From assembly GCA_945916025.1 (NCBI GenBank), contig CAMEGD010000010.1:1-23024 (forward strand): a stretch of DNA of 23,024 nucleotides, in the 5' to 3' direction. Origin of the DNA: an uncultured Clostridia bacterium (lineage in GTDB: Bacteria > Bacillota > Clostridia > Tissierellales > Peptoniphilaceae). The position numbers and the translations under genes are program-made. Below the pieces are notes generated by a model. The model saw nothing but the letters and a program-made list of their open reading frames with translations. It searched no databases and was not told where the DNA came from. This document shows positions 14,859-22,247 of this stretch, piece after piece (positions within the stretch are counted from its first letter, which is position 1; each line of letters opens with the position of its first letter).

Positions 14859-16121
14859 ATGATTACAGATAATCTAAAAAAATACAGGGAATTCTTTCAT
14901 ACAATTCCAGAACCAGGTTGGCAAGAATATGAAACTACAATAAATATAATAAAGATTTTAAAGAAAATGGGCTATGATGTTAAATACGGAAGGTCAGTCC
15001 ATAGTGAAAGTAGAATGGGACTTCCTAAAGAAGACAAGGTCCCAAGACACAAAAACTTGTCTAAAGACTATCCCTTTGATGTAAGTGAAATCTTAGAAGG
15101 TTATACTGGCTGTGTAGCTGAACTAGACACTGAAAAAGAAGGACCTACAATAGGTATGAGGTTTGATATTGATGCCTTAGAAATAAAGGAACTAGAAGAT
15201 GACAACCACCTTCCTTATAAAAATGGCTTCTTGTCAGAAAATAAGGGCTTTATGCATGCCTGTGGCCATGATGGCCATATTAGTATTGGCCTAAATATTT
15301 GTAAGTACCTAATGGACCACAAGGACTCTTTAAGGGGAAAATTTGTAGTTATTTTCCAACCTGCTGAAGAGGGGGTTCGTGGTGGAAGGTCCATGTCTGC
15401 AGCCTATCCACTAGATAATATTGATTACTTTTTAGGTATGCACCTTGGGATAAATCAACCTTCTGGAAAGATTGCCATAGGATCAGAAAATATTTTTGCA
15501 ACTTCAAAACTAGATATTACCTTTAAGGGACTTAGTTCCCATGCAGGTCTTAGACCAGAAGAAGGAAACAACGCCCTTTTAGGCGGGGTAACCTGTGCTC
15601 TAAACCTTCACACCTTGACCCAAACTTCCCAGGGCATGTCTAGGCTAAATGTAGGTACCATAAATGCTGGAACCAGTAGAAATGTTATAGCTGATTTTGC
15701 AAGTCTCCAAATAGAAGTCAGGGGAGAAAATGACCAAATAGTTGACTATTTAAAAAAGAGAACTGAGGAAATCACTAAGGGGTCTGCCCTTTCCTACAAC
15801 TTGGAATACGAAATAGAAGAAGTTGGCGGCGCACCATCTTTATTAACTTATGACTTAGATTTTTATGAAGAACTTTCGAAGTTTTTAGAAACTAAAGGTT
15901 ATGATGTAGTTAGATACAACTTGTTTAATGCATCAGAAGATGTAACTTATTTTATGAACAAGGTAATTGAAAATGGTGGAAAGGCTGTCCACATCCTTGT
16001 AGGTTCCGACCTAAAGGCTGGACACCACAACCAAGCCTTTGATTTTAATGATAAGGACTTGGAAGTTTCATATAATCTTTATATAGATTTAATAAACCAC
16101 CTAATTAATGAAGAAATTTAA
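14859..16121 (+). CDS. M20 amidohydrolase, AbgA-like (aminobenzoyl-glutamate hydrolase subunit A type)
   Basis: Dinuclear metallohydrolase of the M20D group, 420 residues, cytoplasmic. Metal-site motifs occur in order: MRFDIDALEI (100-109), HACGHDGH (133-140, with C135 and H137), FQPAEEG (166-172, catalytic/ligand Glu pair 170-171), GMHLG (193-197) and AGHHNQAFDF with H389. The lid domain starts at SSHAGLRPEEGNNALL (226-241). The early segment SRMGLP (51-56) followed by GYTGCVAELDT is shared with E. coli AbgA and is not general in M20 enzymes, so an AbgA-type amidase is my best call. AbgA normally pairs with AbgB, which is absent here, so the substrate (p-aminobenzoyl-glutamate or another N-acyl amino acid) is open. 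AAGGAGG supports the ATG. It is a single-gene unit. Confidence 0.88.
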   Translation: MITDNLKKYREFFHTIPEPGWQEYETTINIIKILKKMGYDVKYGRSVHSESRMGLPKEDKVPRHKNLSKDYPFDVSEILEGYTGCVAELDTEKEGPTIGMRFDIDALEIKELEDDNHLPYKNGFLSENKGFMHACGHDGHISIGLNICKYLMDHKDSLRGKFVVIFQPAEEGVRGGRSMSAAYPLDNIDYFLGMHLGINQPSGKIAIGSENIFATSKLDITFKGLSSHAGLRPEEGNNALLGGVTCALNLHTLTQTSQGMSRLNVGTINAGTSRNVIADFASLQIEVRGENDQIVDYLKKRTEEITKGSALSYNLEYEIEEVGGAPSLLTYDLDFYEELSKFLETKGYDVVRYNLFNASEDVTYFMNKVIENGGKAVHILVGSDLKAGHHNQAFDFNDKDLEVSYNLYIDLINHLINEEI

Positions 16122-16140
16122 AAAGTTTTTGCTAAATAAA

Positions 16141-16179
16141 AAAGGTATCTTTACTGCACGTAGCTAGTAGAGATACCTT
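16141..16179. terminator. Bidirectional terminator between the AbgA-like gene and tRNA-Leu
   Basis: AAGGTATCT (16142-16150) pairs with AGATACCTT (16171-16179). One T-G pair and TACT/AGTA extend this to a 14-bp stem with a 10-base loop. The T-run is strong on the - strand, serving the tRNA, and weaker on the + strand. Confidence 0.8.
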
Positions 16180-16185
16180 GTTTAA

Positions 16186-16269
16186 TGGTGCGGGAAAGAG
16201 GACTTGAACCCCCACGTCGTTGACACTAGATCCTAAGTCTAGCGCGTCTGCCAATTCCGCCACTCCCGC
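16186..16269 (-). tRNA. tRNA-Leu, anticodon UAG
   Basis: The 84-nt transcript reads GCGGGAG for the 5' acceptor arm and TTCCCGC-A-CCA for the 3' arm, with CCA encoded. The anticodon arm is CTAGA, loop CTTAGGA, TCTAG, giving anticodon TAG. A long variable arm (class II) with GTC/GAC pairing and the T-loop GTTCAAGTC are present. Leu is supported by the long variable arm together with this anticodon. Confidence 0.96.
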
Positions 16270-16282
16270 AGCGACAAAATAT

Positions 16283-16311
16283 ATATTAACAAAATTTTAA
16301 ATCTTTGTCAA
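16283..16311 (-). promoter_or_regulatory. Promoter of tRNA-Leu
   Basis: On the - strand a consensus TTGACA (-35, 16306-16311) and TAATAT (-10, 16283-16288) are spaced by exactly 17 bases. The -10 box lies about 13 bases before the mature tRNA 5' end. Confidence 0.75.
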
Positions 16312-16339
16312 ATTTTTTTTAAGGATTATGGGAGATTTT

Positions 16340-16361
16340 TGGTATAATAATTTATGAGGTG
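16340..16361 (+). promoter_or_regulatory. Extended -10 promoter and ribosome site of the DUF2207-like gene
   Basis: TGGTATAAT (16340-16348) is an extended -10 box; transcription should begin near 16355. GAGGTG follows, 4 bases before ATG 16366. This rules out the ATG at 16354, which lies upstream of the ribosome site and at the very edge of the transcript. Confidence 0.65.
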
Positions 16362-16365
16362 TTTT

Positions 16366-17301
16366 ATGTTATATTTAATAATAAATTTAATAGTCCTAGG
16401 CCTTAGTATTTTCATTATATTAAAGGGCCTAGACCACAACAAATACAAGAAAACAAATACTAACCTGCCCTACCTTTTGCCTAGTGAAATTAATTACTTG
16501 TACAAGGATATGACCTATATGAACAGGGCAATTTTAAGTACCCTACTAGACCTTAAGAGAAGGGGCAAAATTGAAGTTATAGAGTACGATAGGGAGTCTA
16601 GAAACAAAACTCTAGAAGACTATGTTACAGAATATGAGTTTAGACTTTTAGATTTTTCAGGACTAAAGGACCATGAGCTTTTATTTTTAGATAACATCTT
16701 TCAAGATAAGGAAGTAGTAACTACAGATGAGCTTACCCAAAGGGCTATTGACGGAGATGAATTCTTAAGGGTCCAAGGAAAATGGGTAAATGCAATAGAA
16801 GAAGAATTAAAAACCATGGGACTTATTTCTTTAAAAAACAAAAAGGCCTCTAGAAGGCTAAGTCTTTTGGGACTTTTCTATGTAGGAATTGGAACCTTCT
16901 CCCTAATTAACCAAGAAATTTCTGGCCTAATTTCCTTAATAGCAGCAATGCCTGTCCTTTTGATAAGTGTAAACTTAAAGATTGACAAGTCCCAAGAGGG
17001 AAGAAATCTCCTAAATGCTTATAGTCAATTAGAAAAAAGAGCCAAGGCCTTTGAACTGGAAAACCTAAACGAAGAAGAATTAATTGAACTTTTGGCCCTA
17101 TGCCTTACTATGAAGTACTTTATTCCAGCATATGAAAAGTCTCAAAATTTTGAAAGCATTGATTTAGTAGTAAAGTCCATAAACGAATACGACGGCTCCA
17201 AGTTTGACGATGGAATCCTTAGGGGTTTTATGGGATATACTGCCAAGACAAGGGACGATACCCTAGATACAAATAGAATAGATTATAGGTTGTTTAAGTA
17301 G
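16366..17301 (+). CDS. Membrane protein resembling the C-terminal half of DUF2207
   Basis: A 311-residue protein of unknown function. It begins with one transmembrane helix (about 2-21). A soluble domain follows with LPYLLPSEINYLYKDM and AILSTLLDLKRRGKIEVIEYD, which resembles the winged-helix-like block after the first membrane segment of DUF2207 proteins (pattern: Pro-rich start, then TLLDLxRRGxI). A hydrophobic hairpin (about 166-202) and a C-terminal helical region complete it. The N-terminal beta-rich extracellular domain and signal peptide of full-length DUF2207 proteins are absent. The start was moved from 16354 to 16366 because GAGGTG lies 4 bases before the second ATG. It is a single-gene unit with its own promoter and terminator. 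The homology call is by eye and only moderately sure. Confidence 0.7.
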   Translation: MLYLIINLIVLGLSIFIILKGLDHNKYKKTNTNLPYLLPSEINYLYKDMTYMNRAILSTLLDLKRRGKIEVIEYDRESRNKTLEDYVTEYEFRLLDFSGLKDHELLFLDNIFQDKEVVTTDELTQRAIDGDEFLRVQGKWVNAIEEELKTMGLISLKNKKASRRLSLLGLFYVGIGTFSLINQEISGLISLIAAMPVLLISVNLKIDKSQEGRNLLNAYSQLEKRAKAFELENLNEEELIELLALCLTMKYFIPAYEKSQNFESIDLVVKSINEYDGSKFDDGILRGFMGYTAKTRDDTLDTNRIDYRLFK

Positions 17302-17324
17302 TTAAAACTAAAGCACAAAGTCAA

Positions 17325-17362
17325 ATCACCCCGGGAAATATTTCCTAGGGTGATATTTTTTT
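17325..17362 (+). terminator. Intrinsic terminator of the DUF2207-like gene
   Basis: ATCACCC (17325-17331) pairs with GGGTGAT (17348-17354), with an inner GGAAA/TTTCC pairing, followed by a run of T. The T-run overlaps the stop of the convergent flavoprotein gene. On the - strand the T-run is weak, so use by the cob operon is uncertain. Confidence 0.75.
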
Positions 17363-19028
17363 AAAATCTATATTCACTTACAATTTTTTCTCTATTTTCT
17401 ATAAGGTCCTTGTAATACTCATGTAAACAAAGGTCTTCAAAATCTCCTTCTATATAGATAGCCTTAAATCCCCTTTGCTTTAGGATCCTCATGGCTGAAT
17501 AGGAGTTTATATATATATTCTCATCCTTTGGAAGTTCTTCTACCTTGTCCCTTAGAAGGCCTATTGGAATATTTTTGCTCTTTATTATATGACCCTTTTC
17601 AAATTCCTTTGTTGACCTAGTGTCTATAATAAGGGAGTCTTCTTCAACTAAAGACCTAATCATTGGTATACTTACCTTTTCGTATTCCTTGTTTAGTAGG
17701 CCTAAACCCATGGACCCAATTATATTTGTTGCATCCTTAGTTGTGGAATAAATAGGTGAATAGGCAAGTTCATTTTCCCAAAGGTCATAAAGGTCTCCCT
17801 TTTGGGATATTAAGGTTGATATAGTATCTAGCCTTTTTGTGATTTCTCCCTGGCCTATGATTTGGGCACCTAAAATTTGTCCTGTTATTTTTTCAAATAA
17901 GACCTTAAGGTGGATTTTCTTTCCTTCGTGGATCTTGTCTTGGTAGGTTCCAAATACAAAGTCATAACCTATTTCTTCTTCTTGTAAATTTCTTTCATTT
18001 AAACCAACTGTTCCACAATTTAGGTCAAAGACCCTTAAAATAGCAGACTTAATAACTCCCTTGTTTCTTCTTTGGTTATTGTAAATGTGGTTTGCAGCGA
18101 TGTCTGCCTGTTTGTGTGCTGGACCTGCTAGGGCTAATAGATCAGGCTTATTTAAAATGTCGTTGTGAACTTCTACAACATCTCCAAGGGCATAGATAGA
18201 TTCATCACTTGTACGATTGTTAGAATCTACTACTATACCACCAGTTTTGCCTATTTCAAGACCAGCTTCTTTTGCTAGGTGGTTGTCTGGCTTTATTCCT
18301 ATACTTAGGATTACTAAATCACATGGAATAAGGGTCCCATAATCTAAAAATATTCCATCTTTAGAAGTTTTCTTTACCCTTGTACCTAAAATAAGATCCA
18401 TTCCATTGTCTATTAATTCCTTGTGGATAATTTGGGCCATATCTTCATCAAAAGGCATTAGAACTTGGTTTCTAGAACCAAAGAGCTTTACATTTTTCCC
18501 AGATAGTCTAAAAGCCTCTCCTACTTCCACACCAATATAGCCATTTCCAATTATGCCAACATTTTCTACTTTGTTTTCCTTTAAAAACTTGTCTATATCC
18601 CTTACATCTTGAACATTTCTAAGGGTAAAGACATTTTCATTTAAAAGGTCCTTTGGCTTGTTAGGACTTCCACCTGTTGTGATTATTAGATAATCGTAGG
18701 CTTCCTTATAGGTTTCTTTAGTATTTAGGTCTTTGATTTCCACATATTTTTGGTCCCTATTTATTTTCATGGCCTGATGATGGACCCTAACATCAATATT
18801 GTATTTTCTCTTAAAGTCTTCTGGAGTGTTTACTATTAAGTCCTCAATAGATTCTACTTCCCCAGAGAAATAATAGGGTAATGAGCAATTAGAAAAACTT
18901 ACATCTGGATCTTTTTCTACAATGGTAATTTTAGAAAAATCATCTAATCTTCTAAGGTTTGCCCCAATTGTGGAACCTCCAGCTGATCCACCAATAATCA
19001 AAAATTTCTTTTCTTTTTTGTTTTCCAT
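17361..19028 (-). CDS. CoA-disulfide-reductase-like FAD/NAD(P) oxidoreductase fused to a degenerate rhodanese domain
   Basis: Flavin disulfide reductase of the CoA-disulfide reductase/Nox group (555 residues). Visible parts are the FAD-binding IIGGSAGGSTIGANLRR (11-27), a single redox cysteine C48 in FSNCSLPYYFSG, the ITTGGSPNKP segment, the NAD(P) motif GIIGNGYIGVEVGEAF, the second FAD motif IYALGDVVEV, and the dimerisation domain. A C-terminal rhodanese-like domain covers about 455-545. Its active-site loop (normally C-x-S-G-x-R) is missing: IYIN runs directly into SYSAMRILKQRGF, so about six residues are gone (around residue 508) and sulfurtransferase activity is not expected. AGGAGG overlaps the stop of the upstream phosphatase gene 9 bases away, placing it at the end of the cobalamin operon. 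Substrate could be CoA disulfide, persulfide, or something tied to corrinoid chemistry. Confidence 0.85.
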   Translation of the reverse strand: MENKKEKKFLIIGGSAGGSTIGANLRRLDDFSKITIVEKDPDVSFSNCSLPYYFSGEVESIEDLIVNTPEDFKRKYNIDVRVHHQAMKINRDQKYVEIKDLNTKETYKEAYDYLIITTGGSPNKPKDLLNENVFTLRNVQDVRDIDKFLKENKVENVGIIGNGYIGVEVGEAFRLSGKNVKLFGSRNQVLMPFDEDMAQIIHKELIDNGMDLILGTRVKKTSKDGIFLDYGTLIPCDLVILSIGIKPDNHLAKEAGLEIGKTGGIVVDSNNRTSDESIYALGDVVEVHNDILNKPDLLALAGPAHKQADIAANHIYNNQRRNKGVIKSAILRVFDLNCGTVGLNERNLQEEEIGYDFVFGTYQDKIHEGKKIHLKVLFEKITGQILGAQIIGQGEITKRLDTISTLISQKGDLYDLWENELAYSPIYSTTKDATNIIGSMGLGLLNKEYEKVSIPMIRSLVEEDSLIIDTRSTKEFEKGHIIKSKNIPIGLLRDKVEELPKDENIYINSYSAMRILKQRGFKAIYIEGDFEDLCLHEYYKDLIENREKIVSEYRF

Positions 19029-19037
19029 AACCGCCTC

Positions 19038-19613
19038 CTATATTCTATTTATATACCTAATCCTAGGAAAGTCGTCCATCTTTATGAGGGTAAAGGACCC
19101 ATTATCTATATCAAATCTGTGGTAGTTTTTTACATCTCCCAAAAGATAGGCTAGTAATAATGATATAAAGCCTCCATGGGTTATTATTAAAATATTTCCA
19201 CTTTGCTTCTTAAGTTCCTTAACTACCCTTCTGGCCCTTTCAAAGGCCTCTTGTATTGACTCTCCCTTTGGTAGGGGGTTGTTTACATAGTCAAAAAGAT
19301 AGTCCTCAATTTCTTCAGGATACAGGGTCATTCCTTCATTAAAGGTCTTTCCCTTTAAAAGTCCTGCATCAATTTCAGAAACCTCGTCCCTAATTTCATA
19401 GGGAATCTTGTGGTACTTATTAATAATCTCTAGGGTCTCCCTGGTCCTGTAAAGAGGGCTTACCCAAATCTTGTCAATTATCATCTTGTCTATCTTGTCA
19501 GCTGCCCTTTCAATTTGTAAAACTCCCTCTTCTGAAAGGGGACATTCGTCTGAAGAGTACTTTCCCTGTATGTTATGGATAGTTTCTCCATGTCTTAAAA
19601 GTATTACATCCAT
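19038..19613 (-). CDS. cobC: Histidine phosphatase, CobC-type alpha-ribazole phosphatase
   Basis: Phosphoglycerate-mutase-fold phosphatase (191 residues) with the catalytic RHGET at 7-11 (nucleophile H8), the acidic position in the middle (EIDAGLLKGKTF) and the second catalytic histidine in ILIITHGGF. In cobalamin synthesis CobC removes the phosphate of alpha-ribazole phosphate or of adenosylcobalamin phosphate. By sequence alone it could be a general phosphatase; the specific call rests on its position after cobS. ATG at 19611-19613 is preferred over the upstream GTG (19625) because GGGG sits about 6 bases before it and family members start just before the RHG. It overlaps cobS by 10 bases. 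Confidence 0.86.
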   Translation of the reverse strand: MDVILLRHGETIHNIQGKYSSDECPLSEEGVLQIERAADKIDKMIIDKIWVSPLYRTRETLEIINKYHKIPYEIRDEVSEIDAGLLKGKTFNEGMTLYPEEIEDYLFDYVNNPLPKGESIQEAFERARRVVKELKKQSGNILIITHGGFISLLLAYLLGDVKNYHRFDIDNGSFTLIKMDDFPRIRYINRI

Positions 19614-20335
19614 TTTATACCCCACAATAGTAGCAGTGCTACAAGCTCATTTATCTCTATAGAAGACCCATAAATATCACCAGTTAGGCCGCCTATCTTT
19701 TTAGTAGAAATTCTAATAATTAGTTCAGCCACTAGGAATACTCCTACAAGGGGAACTAAGACTAAAATATCTATATATAAGAATACAAGTAGTATTAGCC
19801 CTGGTAAAAATACCCTTGGACTAATTTCCAAACTTTCCTTCATAGTTGCTCCAAATCCTCCAGGTCTAGCTAAGGCCCCCCTCTTAATTACATAAAGGGA
19901 TGATAGCCTAGACAAAAAGGAAGACAAGGCAATTATAAAAACTGTATTTTCAGAAATAGATCCATAAAGGGAAAACTTAAGTATAGAATAAATAATCAAA
20001 CTTAAGGTACCAAAGGCCCCAATTAGTGAATCCTTCATTATATCTAAAATCTTTTTCTTGTCCCTATTGGACAAAAACCCATCTGCCATATCTGAAAGAC
20101 CATCAAGGTGTAAGCCTCCTGAAAGTATTAAGTAGGTCAAAAGACCCATAGCACCTGCTATAAAAACTGACTTAGTAATAAAAAACTCAACTACAAGACC
20201 AGTAAGGGCCCCTACAATCAAGCCAATTACAGGCAAAAACATTAAGGCAGTATTTAGGTTTTTTTTAGAAAACTCTACTTCCTTTTTTAAGGGAAGCCTT
20301 GTAAAAAGTTGAAAGGAAAGAATTATTCCATCCAT
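19604..20335 (-). CDS. cobS: Adenosylcobinamide-GDP ribazoletransferase (cobalamin synthase)
   Basis: Integral membrane enzyme that joins adenosylcobinamide-GDP with alpha-ribazole (or its phosphate) to make the cobalamin product. The 243-residue protein begins MDGIILSFQLFTRLPL, the usual opening with a conserved F-x-T-R-x-P. The magnesium-binding signature GGLHLDGLSDMADG is at 73-86, followed by RDKKKILDIMKDSLIGAFG. The remainder is several transmembrane helices. The start at 20335 forms TAATG with the cobU stop, with AGGA 8 bases before; the nine extra codons upstream are within cobU and not conserved. It is co-translated with cobU before it and cobC after it. Confidence 0.95.
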   Translation of the reverse strand: MDGIILSFQLFTRLPLKKEVEFSKKNLNTALMFLPVIGLIVGALTGLVVEFFITKSVFIAGAMGLLTYLILSGGLHLDGLSDMADGFLSNRDKKKILDIMKDSLIGAFGTLSLIIYSILKFSLYGSISENTVFIIALSSFLSRLSSLYVIKRGALARPGGFGATMKESLEISPRVFLPGLILLVFLYIDILVLVPLVGVFLVAELIIRISTKKIGGLTGDIYGSSIEINELVALLLLWGIKWM

Positions 20336-20871
20336 TACTTTATCCTCATTTCTATTCCACATACAACTAGGTAGACCTGGTCAGCCTCTCTTCCTAGTTT
20401 TTGGTTTATCCTTCCTAAAATATCAGTATAGACCCTACCAAGGTGGTTTGGGCTAGTAAGTGAAAAGCCTACTTCGTTAGTAACAAAGACTATGGTCTTC
20501 TCATCCTCTCTAACTTTTTCTATTAAAGAATAAAGATTAGAAAAGATTTCATCTTCAATTTCTTTTGAAAGTTCAGGACTAATAAAGTCTAAGTCCTTGG
20601 TCCTTTCAAACATTATATTGGAAGTCATAGTACCTACACATTCAAATAGGTAGTAGTCATCCTTATTTAATTTAGGTACAAAGTCCCTGTAGGCCTCTAT
20701 TGTATGCCAATAACTTGGCCTAGACATTCTGTGGGCCTTTACCCTATCTTCCATTTCCTTATCTTCCACAAGGGAAGTTGCTATATAGGATACATTTTCC
20801 TTGTCCCTTAGTAGACTTTCAGCAAAGGTGCTCTTCCCAGACCTTTGGCCTCCTGTAACTAAAATTATCAT
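20335..20871 (-). CDS. cobU: Adenosylcobinamide kinase/guanylyltransferase
   Basis: Bifunctional cytoplasmic enzyme (178 residues) that phosphorylates adenosylcobinamide and then attaches GMP. The P-loop GGQRSGKS is at 7-14. H48 in HRMSRPSYWHTIE corresponds to the guanylylated histidine. TNEVGFSL and LGRVYTDILGRINQKLGREADQVYLVVCGI complete the family pattern. AAGGGA supports the ATG, which overlaps the cobT stop as ATGA (4 bases). Length is typical and all key residues are present. Confidence 0.95.
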   Translation of the reverse strand: MIILVTGGQRSGKSTFAESLLRDKENVSYIATSLVEDKEMEDRVKAHRMSRPSYWHTIEAYRDFVPKLNKDDYYLFECVGTMTSNIMFERTKDLDFISPELSKEIEDEIFSNLYSLIEKVREDEKTIVFVTNEVGFSLTSPNHLGRVYTDILGRINQKLGREADQVYLVVCGIEMRIK

Positions 20872-21938
20872 GACTTGTCCCTTATATTTACAAGTGTATT
20901 TACAATATCTGTCTCTTCAAACCTAGTCATATTGTTCATACAAAAAATTGAAGAATCCATTAATTTATATAAAAGTGGACATCCTGATCCTTCACCAAGT
21001 CTCATGGCTAGGTCTAAATAACCCTTAATGCCCATTTCGTCACTAGCTAACCTAGCTCCATTTTCCTTTGGAATATGGGATCCAAATAGGTAGTCTCCTA
21101 CATTTTTATTTAGTCTATAGGCAAGTAAGGCTCCAGCTGCTGAAATTAATCCATCAATAACGCCAGGAATCTTGTAATATCCACAAGCTAAGAATACCCC
21201 ACACATAGCACCTATGTCGTATCCTCCAACCTTTTGTAATACATCGATTGGGTCTTTTATATCTATATTTCTAGTCTTTATACCCTCTCTTACAACCCTG
21301 TACTTGTTGTCAAGTTGGATGTCATCTACACCAGAACCAAGGCCAACTATGTCCTTTTCTGATGCTCCAGTTAAGGCTGTGATTACTGCTGCACTTGTGG
21401 TAGTGTTACCCATTCCAAGTTCCCCAGTTCCCAAGACACTATATCCATCCTTAATAAGTTTTTCTGCTAGTTCATAACCTATTTTAATAGACTCTAAGGC
21501 TTGGTCCCTTGTCATGGCATCTTCTTTCATAAAGTTTTTTGTACCATTTGAAATTCTCTTGTTAATTACACCTTCAAAGTCTTCAAAATCTTCAATTCCT
21601 AAATCTATTACAAAGACATCTGCATGGGCTTCTTTAGATAGTCCCACAACTCCAGTTGTTCCCCTAGCCATTTCTATAGCTAAAAGCTTTGTTAAAATCC
21701 TTGGTGAAGAAGAAACATTTTCTTCTAAAATCCCGTTGTCATTACACATAACAAGGGTTGCTTTTTTTTCTAATTTTTCTGGAAGACTTCCTAATATACT
21801 TGAAACTTTTATTCCAATTTCTTCTAACTCACCTAGAGATCCTGTTGGATGAACTAGAGAATCCCAGTGGTCTCTGAATTTTTTCTTGTCTTCTTCCTGA
21901 ATTTTTTCTATTCCATTTATTATTTTATTTAGTTCCAT
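20868..21938 (-). CDS. cobT: Nicotinate-nucleotide--dimethylbenzimidazole phosphoribosyltransferase
   Basis: Makes the alpha-ribotide of the lower ligand from nicotinate mononucleotide and a base (356 residues). The start region DSLVHPTGSLGELEEI (26-41) is typical. ELGMGNTTTSAA matches the conserved phosphate-binding loop, and GEGSGCPLL near the C-terminus places the catalytic glutamate at E316. The ATG at 21938 is preferred over the TTG at 21953: AGGT precedes it and the family begins here. It overlaps the Cys-rich gene by 14 bases and cobU by 4. Which base it uses cannot be read from sequence; no dimethylbenzimidazole pathway gene is present in this window. Confidence 0.94.
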   Translation of the reverse strand: MELNKIINGIEKIQEEDKKKFRDHWDSLVHPTGSLGELEEIGIKVSSILGSLPEKLEKKATLVMCNDNGILEENVSSSPRILTKLLAIEMARGTTGVVGLSKEAHADVFVIDLGIEDFEDFEGVINKRISNGTKNFMKEDAMTRDQALESIKIGYELAEKLIKDGYSVLGTGELGMGNTTTSAAVITALTGASEKDIVGLGSGVDDIQLDNKYRVVREGIKTRNIDIKDPIDVLQKVGGYDIGAMCGVFLACGYYKIPGVIDGLISAAGALLAYRLNKNVGDYLFGSHIPKENGARLASDEMGIKGYLDLAMRLGEGSGCPLLYKLMDSSIFCMNNMTRFEETDIVNTLVNIRDKS

Positions 21939-22203
21939 TTGCCAACCTATCAATCGCCTTGTTTGCTATGTAATCCCCTAACTTTTGATTAATAAAATCG
22001 TATCCCTTTGGGGAATGAGGAATCTTGCAGTTTGTACAATCCTTAACTCCATCTTTTATTTCAAAGTTTCCTCCACAATTTTCCTCTAGCATGTACAAAG
22101 GACAGTAACAAAACATACAATTGAAGTTTTCAATATCCTCAGTTTCGTGACAAGGCAAAAACTTGCAGTCATGATTAGTATAAAATCTGTATGAAAATTC
22201 CAT
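21925..22203 (-). CDS. Cysteine-rich small domain protein, first gene of the corrinoid operon
   Basis: A 92-residue protein with eight cysteines (13, 18, 29, 32, 34, 43, 56, 59) and nearby histidines (19 and 63), in the pattern FYTNHDCKFLPCH, FNCMFCYCPLY, CGGNF and VKDCTNCKIPH. This fits the cysteine-rich small domain family (Pfam Cys_rich_small), which is often found next to or fused with cobalamin genes and has no established activity. The cysteine layout suggests binding of one or two metal ions or a cluster. GGAGG precedes the ATG. It is the first gene after the promoter and its 3' end overlaps cobT by 14 bases, so it is made in step with CobT. A role in corrinoid or cobalt handling is inference. 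Confidence 0.88.
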   Translation of the reverse strand: MEFSYRFYTNHDCKFLPCHETEDIENFNCMFCYCPLYMLEENCGGNFEIKDGVKDCTNCKIPHSPKGYDFINQKLGDYIANKAIDRLANGTK

Positions 22204-22238
22204 TTCAAAACCTCCAAAAAATATATTATTATGTTTTA

Positions 22239-22247
22239 ATTATAACA
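22239..22247 (-). promoter_or_regulatory. Extended -10 promoter of the corrinoid salvage operon
   Basis: On the - strand TGTTATAAT is an extended -10 box; transcription should start near 22232, leaving a leader of about 29 bases with GGAGG. This leader is too short to hold a cobalamin riboswitch. The rest of 22204-22328 has no gene; 22269-22320 is noted separately as an unexplained GC-richer patch. Confidence 0.6.

Noticed and set aside
16354..16365. Upstream ATG for the DUF2207-like gene
   Set aside because: It lies before the GAGGTG ribosome site and at the edge of the predicted transcript; the ATG at 16366 has correct spacing.
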